From the NCBI GenBank assembly GCA_025054695.1, contig JANWZI010000013.1:1-56998 (forward strand): 56,998 nt of DNA. The letters run 5' to 3'. The translations under genes were made by a program, and so were the position numbers. The notes under the pieces are model-generated. The model was not told the origin of the DNA and did not search any database. It was given only the letters and a program-made list of their open reading frames with translations. Positions 53,753 through 56,998 of the stretch are shown here, piece by piece; the stretch's first letter is position 1; each line of letters begins with the position of its first letter. The DNA comes from Myxococcota bacterium. GTDB lineage: Bacteria > Myxococcota_A > Polyangia > Polyangiales > JANWZI01.

Positions 53753-54654
53753 GCCATCACCTCGAAAGCGCCCGGCACGACCTCGAGCGACCGCAACGCG
53801 AGGCGCAAGAGCTCGCCGTCGAGCACCACGTCCTCCTCGCGGCCATCCTCGAGCTCGACCCGACGCGCGCGCGCCGTCTCTACCCCCGGAGCGTGCACGT
53901 GCTCACCGCGGTACAGGGCCGGAAGCGTCGCCACGAGACGCAGCCGGCCCATTGGCCCGACCCGGACCACGTCGAGCCGGCCGTCCGACGGATCGGCGCC
54001 GGGCGCCATGCGCATGCCGCCCCCCGTGTACTGGCTGTTGCAGAACGAGAGCAACAGCGCCGCACGTCGATCGACGGGCCCCTGGTCGAGCCGGACGGCC
54101 CGTGGCTCCGCCCGCAGCCGCGCGAGCGAGGCGAGCACGGCGACCGCGTACCCCGCGGTGCCGAGCGGCTTGAGACGCGCGTTGGTCAGCGCTCCGACGC
54201 GCGCCGAGAAGCCCACCGAGACGATGTTGAACGCGTAGCGCTCCGCGCTTGCGTGGCGCACGCGGATCAGATCGACCGGCCGCGAACGCCCCGCGCCGAT
54301 CGCGCGCACGGCCGCCTCGAGCTCGCCCAGCCCGAAGTCGCGCAAGAACGAGTTGCCCGTGCCGACGGGAAGCATCCCGACCACGGGTCGTTCCCCGATC
54401 GACGACGCGAGCGGAAACAAACCGTTGAGCACCTCGTGCGCCGTTCCGTCTCCGCCGACGACCACGAAACGCCGAACGCCCTCCCGGAACGCCTCGGCGG
54501 CGATCCGGCTCGCCTCCCCCGGGCCCGTCGTCTCGCGCACGCGAAGCGCGATCCCGTGGTTCCGCAGCGCATCGAGCGCCGCGACCGCTCGGGCCCTCGC
54601 CCGACCGCCGCCCGCCGCCGGATTGAGGATCGCGACGAGCCGGTCCGCCCTCAC
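53749..54654 (-). CDS. diacylglycerol kinase / YegS-type lipid kinase
   Basis: 301 residues. DAGK catalytic fold: VAILNPAAGGGRARA at the N terminus, VVVGGDGTAHEVLNGLF (the GGDGT nucleotide motif), LPVGTGNSFLRDFGL, and a C-terminal half with FNIVSVGFSARVG and VLDGELL. Such enzymes phosphorylate diacylglycerol, sphingoid bases or other lipids. The GTG start is set by a four-base overlap with the AMP-ligase stop. Together with the PlsC-like gene that follows it could turn a free lipid alcohol into a phospholipid-type product. Confidence 0.9.
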   Translation of the reverse strand: MRADRLVAILNPAAGGGRARARAVAALDALRNHGIALRVRETTGPGEASRIAAEAFREGVRRFVVVGGDGTAHEVLNGLFPLASSIGERPVVGMLPVGTGNSFLRDFGLGELEAAVRAIGAGRSRPVDLIRVRHASAERYAFNIVSVGFSARVGALTNARLKPLGTAGYAVAVLASLARLRAEPRAVRLDQGPVDRRAALLLSFCNSQYTGGGMRMAPGADPSDGRLDVVRVGPMGRLRLVATLPALYRGEHVHAPGVETARARRVELEDGREEDVVLDGELLRLALRSLEVVPGAFEVMA

Positions 54655-56357
54655 GGCCGCACCACCGCGTCGCGCCCGACGCGCGCCCGGATCGACTCGG
54701 CGAGGGCCTCGCGCCGTACCTTGAGCGACGCCGTACGCGGAAACGCCTCGGACCACCACAGCAGCCCCCGCACCCGCTTGTGCTCCGGCAGCCGGCCGTT
54801 GCGCTCGCGCAGCGCCTCGCGAACCTGCGCGTCGCACCCCTCCTTGGGACGCACCACCGCGAACAGGAACTCCTCGTCGAGTCGAGCCCCGGGCCAGACG
54901 GCGTTGCTCGCGAGCACGACGAGCTCCTCGACGTCGATCCCCTCGAACGCGCCCTCGACGTCCTCCGGATAGACGTTCTTGCCGCCGGGCGTCACGAAGA
55001 CGTTCTTGCGCCGGCCGCGCAACTGGAGGTGGCCGCTCGCGTCCAGCCGGCCCAGGTCCCCCGTGTGCAACCAGCCGGCGGCGTCGAGGGTCTCCGCGGT
55101 CAGCTCGGGGTCGTCGAGGTAGCCCTTCATCACCGTCCGGCCGCGCACGAGCACCTCGCCCACACCGTCGGCCCCGGGCGCGTCGATGCGGACTTCGACG
55201 CCGGGAACCGGACGGCCGACCGAATCGGCGCGGAACGGACGCAGGTCGTTGACCGTGACCACCGTGCATGCCTCGGTCAGCCCGTAGCCGATGGAGACGG
55301 GCAGCCCGAGCCGATAGAAGCGCTCGGCGCGCGCTCGGTCGACGAAGGCGCCGCCCGCGAACAGATGCCGCAACGCACCTCCGAACGCCGCGTGGACCGG
55401 CGCGAGCAGTCGGCGCGACAATTCGTGCGAGGGGCGGCGCTCGGTGAGCGCGAGGTTGACGGCAGCGAGCGCATCGAGCGCCCGACGGGCCCACCGGGGT
55501 GTCTCCCGCAGGCGCTCGTCGAGGGCGCGCTCGAACGCCTCCAGCAGCAGCGGAACCACCGCCATGTGCGTAGGCCGTTCGGCCTGCATCGTCGCGCGCA
55601 GCGTCTCCGGCCGCATCGTCCGCTGGTGGATCACGGTCGCGCCGCCGAGCGCTGGCCCGAGAAAGCCGCACATGAAGTCGATCGCGTGGTTCGTCGGCAG
55701 CACGGAGAAGAAGCGGTCGCCGGGCCCCATCGGATACAGCCGGCTGAGCCCCGCGTACTGCTCGAGGTAGGCGTCGTGCGTGAGCATGCAGCCCTTGATA
55801 CGGCCGCCGGTTCCCGACGAGTAGACGATCACGGCCACGTCGTCGCGGCGCCGCGGAGCGACGGGCGGCTCGTCGTCGGTCGGCGCCAGCTCGTCCCAAC
55901 GGACCGCGGGCGGGGGCAACGGCCGGCCCACTGGCGCCCCCGGCGCATCGGTGACCAGCGCGAGCGCCAGTCCATCGAGCGCGAGCCGACGCGCGATGGG
56001 CTCCTCCGTGAGCAACACCGCCGCGCCGCTGTGCCGCAACAACGTTTGCTGCTCGGCGGCGGACAGCTTGTAGTCGAGCGGAACGAGCGTCGCGCCGAGG
56101 TGCAGCGCCGCGTACGCGCCGACGATCCAGCGCGCCTGGTTCGGCATCAGGACAGCCACGCGCACGCCGGGCCCGACCCCCGCCCGGGCGAGCGCGGCCA
56201 TTACGGGCAGCGCCTGCCGGCGCACGTCGAGGTAACGCAACCGGCGCAGCGTCCTGCGCCGGTCCAGCTCGACGAGCGCCGTCTGCGACTTCCACGTCAG
56301 CCACGCCTCGCGCAGCGCGCTGCCGAGCGACTCGTGCCGGCTCACCTCGACGCTCAC
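54651..56357 (-). CDS. AMP-dependent acyl-CoA/acyl-ACP synthetase
   Basis: 568 residues, ANL superfamily. The phosphate loop is IVYSSGTGGRIKGCMLTHD; GYGLTEACTV (A5-like), GWLHTGDLGRLDASGHLQLR (A7) and RRKNVFVTPGGKNVYPEDVE (A8) are intact, and a catalytic Lys is present near the C terminus (TASLKVRREAL). This form adenylates a carboxylic, probably fatty, acid. Because a dedicated acyl carrier protein gene directly precedes it with a GTGA overlap, loading of that ACP is as likely as CoA ester formation. GTG start at 56355-56357. Confidence 0.9.
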   Translation of the reverse strand: MSVEVSRHESLGSALREAWLTWKSQTALVELDRRRTLRRLRYLDVRRQALPVMAALARAGVGPGVRVAVLMPNQARWIVGAYAALHLGATLVPLDYKLSAAEQQTLLRHSGAAVLLTEEPIARRLALDGLALALVTDAPGAPVGRPLPPPAVRWDELAPTDDEPPVAPRRRDDVAVIVYSSGTGGRIKGCMLTHDAYLEQYAGLSRLYPMGPGDRFFSVLPTNHAIDFMCGFLGPALGGATVIHQRTMRPETLRATMQAERPTHMAVVPLLLEAFERALDERLRETPRWARRALDALAAVNLALTERRPSHELSRRLLAPVHAAFGGALRHLFAGGAFVDRARAERFYRLGLPVSIGYGLTEACTVVTVNDLRPFRADSVGRPVPGVEVRIDAPGADGVGEVLVRGRTVMKGYLDDPELTAETLDAAGWLHTGDLGRLDASGHLQLRGRRKNVFVTPGGKNVYPEDVEGAFEGIDVEELVVLASNAVWPGARLDEEFLFAVVRPKEGCDAQVREALRERNGRLPEHKRVRGLLWWSEAFPRTASLKVRREALAESIRARVGRDAVVRP

Positions 56358-56593
56358 AGCCGCCTCCGCAACACCTCGGCCAGGGCGCCGAACGTGCGCA
56401 CGCCCTCCAGCTCCCAGTCGGGCACCTCGACACCGAACGCGTGCTCCAGCTCCGTGAGCAGCTCCAGCGCGCGATAGCTGTCGATGCCGAGCGCATCGAA
56501 GAAGTCCTGATCGGCATGCAGCTCCTCGCGGCGCCGTCCGAAGCGCCGCGCGGCCAGATCGAGCAGTCGGGCGAGCAAGTCGTCGGACGTCAT
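56354..56593 (-). CDS. acyl carrier protein
   Basis: 79 residues. Four-helix ACP with the phosphopantetheine Ser39 in FDALGIDSYRALELLTELEH (a G-I-D-S variant of the usual D-S-L). The family's hydrophobic helix 3 region ends VEVPDWELEGVRTFGALAEV. Stand-alone and distinct from a housekeeping AcpP because of its place in a five-gene lipid operon. The ATG at 56591-56593 overlaps the crotonase stop by four bases; a GTG nine bases upstream is possible but would break that overlap pattern. Confidence 0.9.
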   Translation of the reverse strand: MTSDDLLARLLDLAARRFGRRREELHADQDFFDALGIDSYRALELLTELEHAFGVEVPDWELEGVRTFGALAEVLRRRL

Positions 56594-56998
56594 GGCAACC
56601 ACGTCATCGCGTCGGTGCGCGTTACGAAGCGCTCGAGCGCCGCCTGAACGGCCGGGCGCTCGACGAGATCGAGAAACACCTCGCGCTCCGCGCGCAGCTC
56701 CGCCTCCGGTACGGGCGCGAGCAGTGCGCGGGCCCGACGTGACGCCTCCGGGTCGAGCCGGCCCAGATGCGCGGCGAGCGCGCGCGCCGCCCTGCCCTGC
56801 TCGCCGGGCCCCACCAGTTCCGCCACCAGCCCCAGCGCGTGCATCCTCGCGGCCGAGACGCTCCGACCGGTCAGCACGACGTCGCGCACGACGGCGCCCC
56901 CAAGCGCGCGTCGCAGCCGGGGGATGCCGCCAAAGCCCGGCACCAGGCCCAGGCGCAGCTCGGGAAACGCGAAGCGCGCCGTGCGGTCCGCCACGATC
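56590..56998 (-). CDS. enoyl-CoA hydratase/isomerase family protein, 5' part missing
   Basis: Crotonase-fold protein; only the C-terminal 135 or so residues are inside the window. ADRTARFAFPELRLGLVPGF and then GGIPRLRRALG match the oxyanion-side segment of the fold, followed by the typical VVLTGRSVSAARMHALGLVA helix pair. The catalytic first half lies beyond 56998. It is the upstream neighbour of the acyl carrier protein gene with an ATGA overlap, so it belongs to the lipid operon and may modify a carrier-bound acyl chain. A GTG at 56992-56994 is inside the conserved fold and is not the true start. Confidence 0.85.
   Translation of the reverse strand, partial: IVADRTARFAFPELRLGLVPGFGGIPRLRRALGGAVVRDVVLTGRSVSAARMHALGLVAELVGPGEQGRAARALAAHLGRLDPEASRRARALLAPVPEAELRAEREVFLDLVERPAVQAALERFVTRTDAMTWLP

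Overview
This window comes from the chromosome of a very GC-rich Gram-negative bacterium, most likely a myxobacterial relative (Myxococcota, Polyangia-like). That placement is an inference. It rests on MglA-type GTPase, MopE-like Asp/Cys repeat lipoproteins, eukaryotic-like Ser/Thr kinases (one fused to PilZ), PocR-domain histidine kinase, PASTA-bearing FtsI, and frequent GTG starts with ATGA/GTGA stop-start overlaps. I see no rRNA, tRNA, CRISPR array or intact mobile element.

Layout. 1-2150: 3' part of a four-helix-bundle gene (minus), ssb and tlyA (plus). 2510-11180 (minus): half of a complex I operon, nuoE-F-J-K-L-M-N, in which NuoL carries a ~200-residue PKD/FHA-like tail. 11448-20963: secreted or envelope genes (two lipoproteins, a membrane protein, a kinase-PilZ fusion, a trypsin-like lipoprotein protease) with glyQ among them. 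20960-26243 (plus): ROK kinase, then serA-hisZ-purA. 26498-27293: decayed IS630-type transposase. 27429-41556 (minus): the division/cell-wall (dcw) operon mraZ-rsmH-ftsL-ftsI-murE-murF-mraY-murD-ftsW-murG-murC-ftsQ, nearly every junction a 1-11 base overlap. 41728-44363 (plus): small membrane-anchored protein, MglA-like GTPase, PocR histidine kinase. 44563-52050 (plus): beta-propeller lipoprotein, Ser/Thr kinase, glycosyltransferase of the ArnT type, PilZ protein. 52326-56998 (minus): a translationally coupled lipid operon (crotonase, acyl carrier protein, AMP-ligase, diacylglycerol-kinase-like, PlsC, TetR).

The strongest signal not explained by genes is a family of twelve intergenic tracts built of about 270 copies of a degenerate hexamer, GAGNCC, with the fourth base free. 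They sit between transcription units, not at the tightly overlapping operon junctions. They keep a 6-base register for up to 228 bases. In all five gaps between co-directional genes the GAGNCC strand is the coding strand. They are labelled H1-H12 below. Single-base phase slips and lack of frame agreement with neighbours argue that most are not coding; function is unknown.

Start sites are uncertain for tlyA, the serine protease, the MglA-like GTPase and the 41728 gene; most operon starts are fixed by ATGA/GTGA overlaps.
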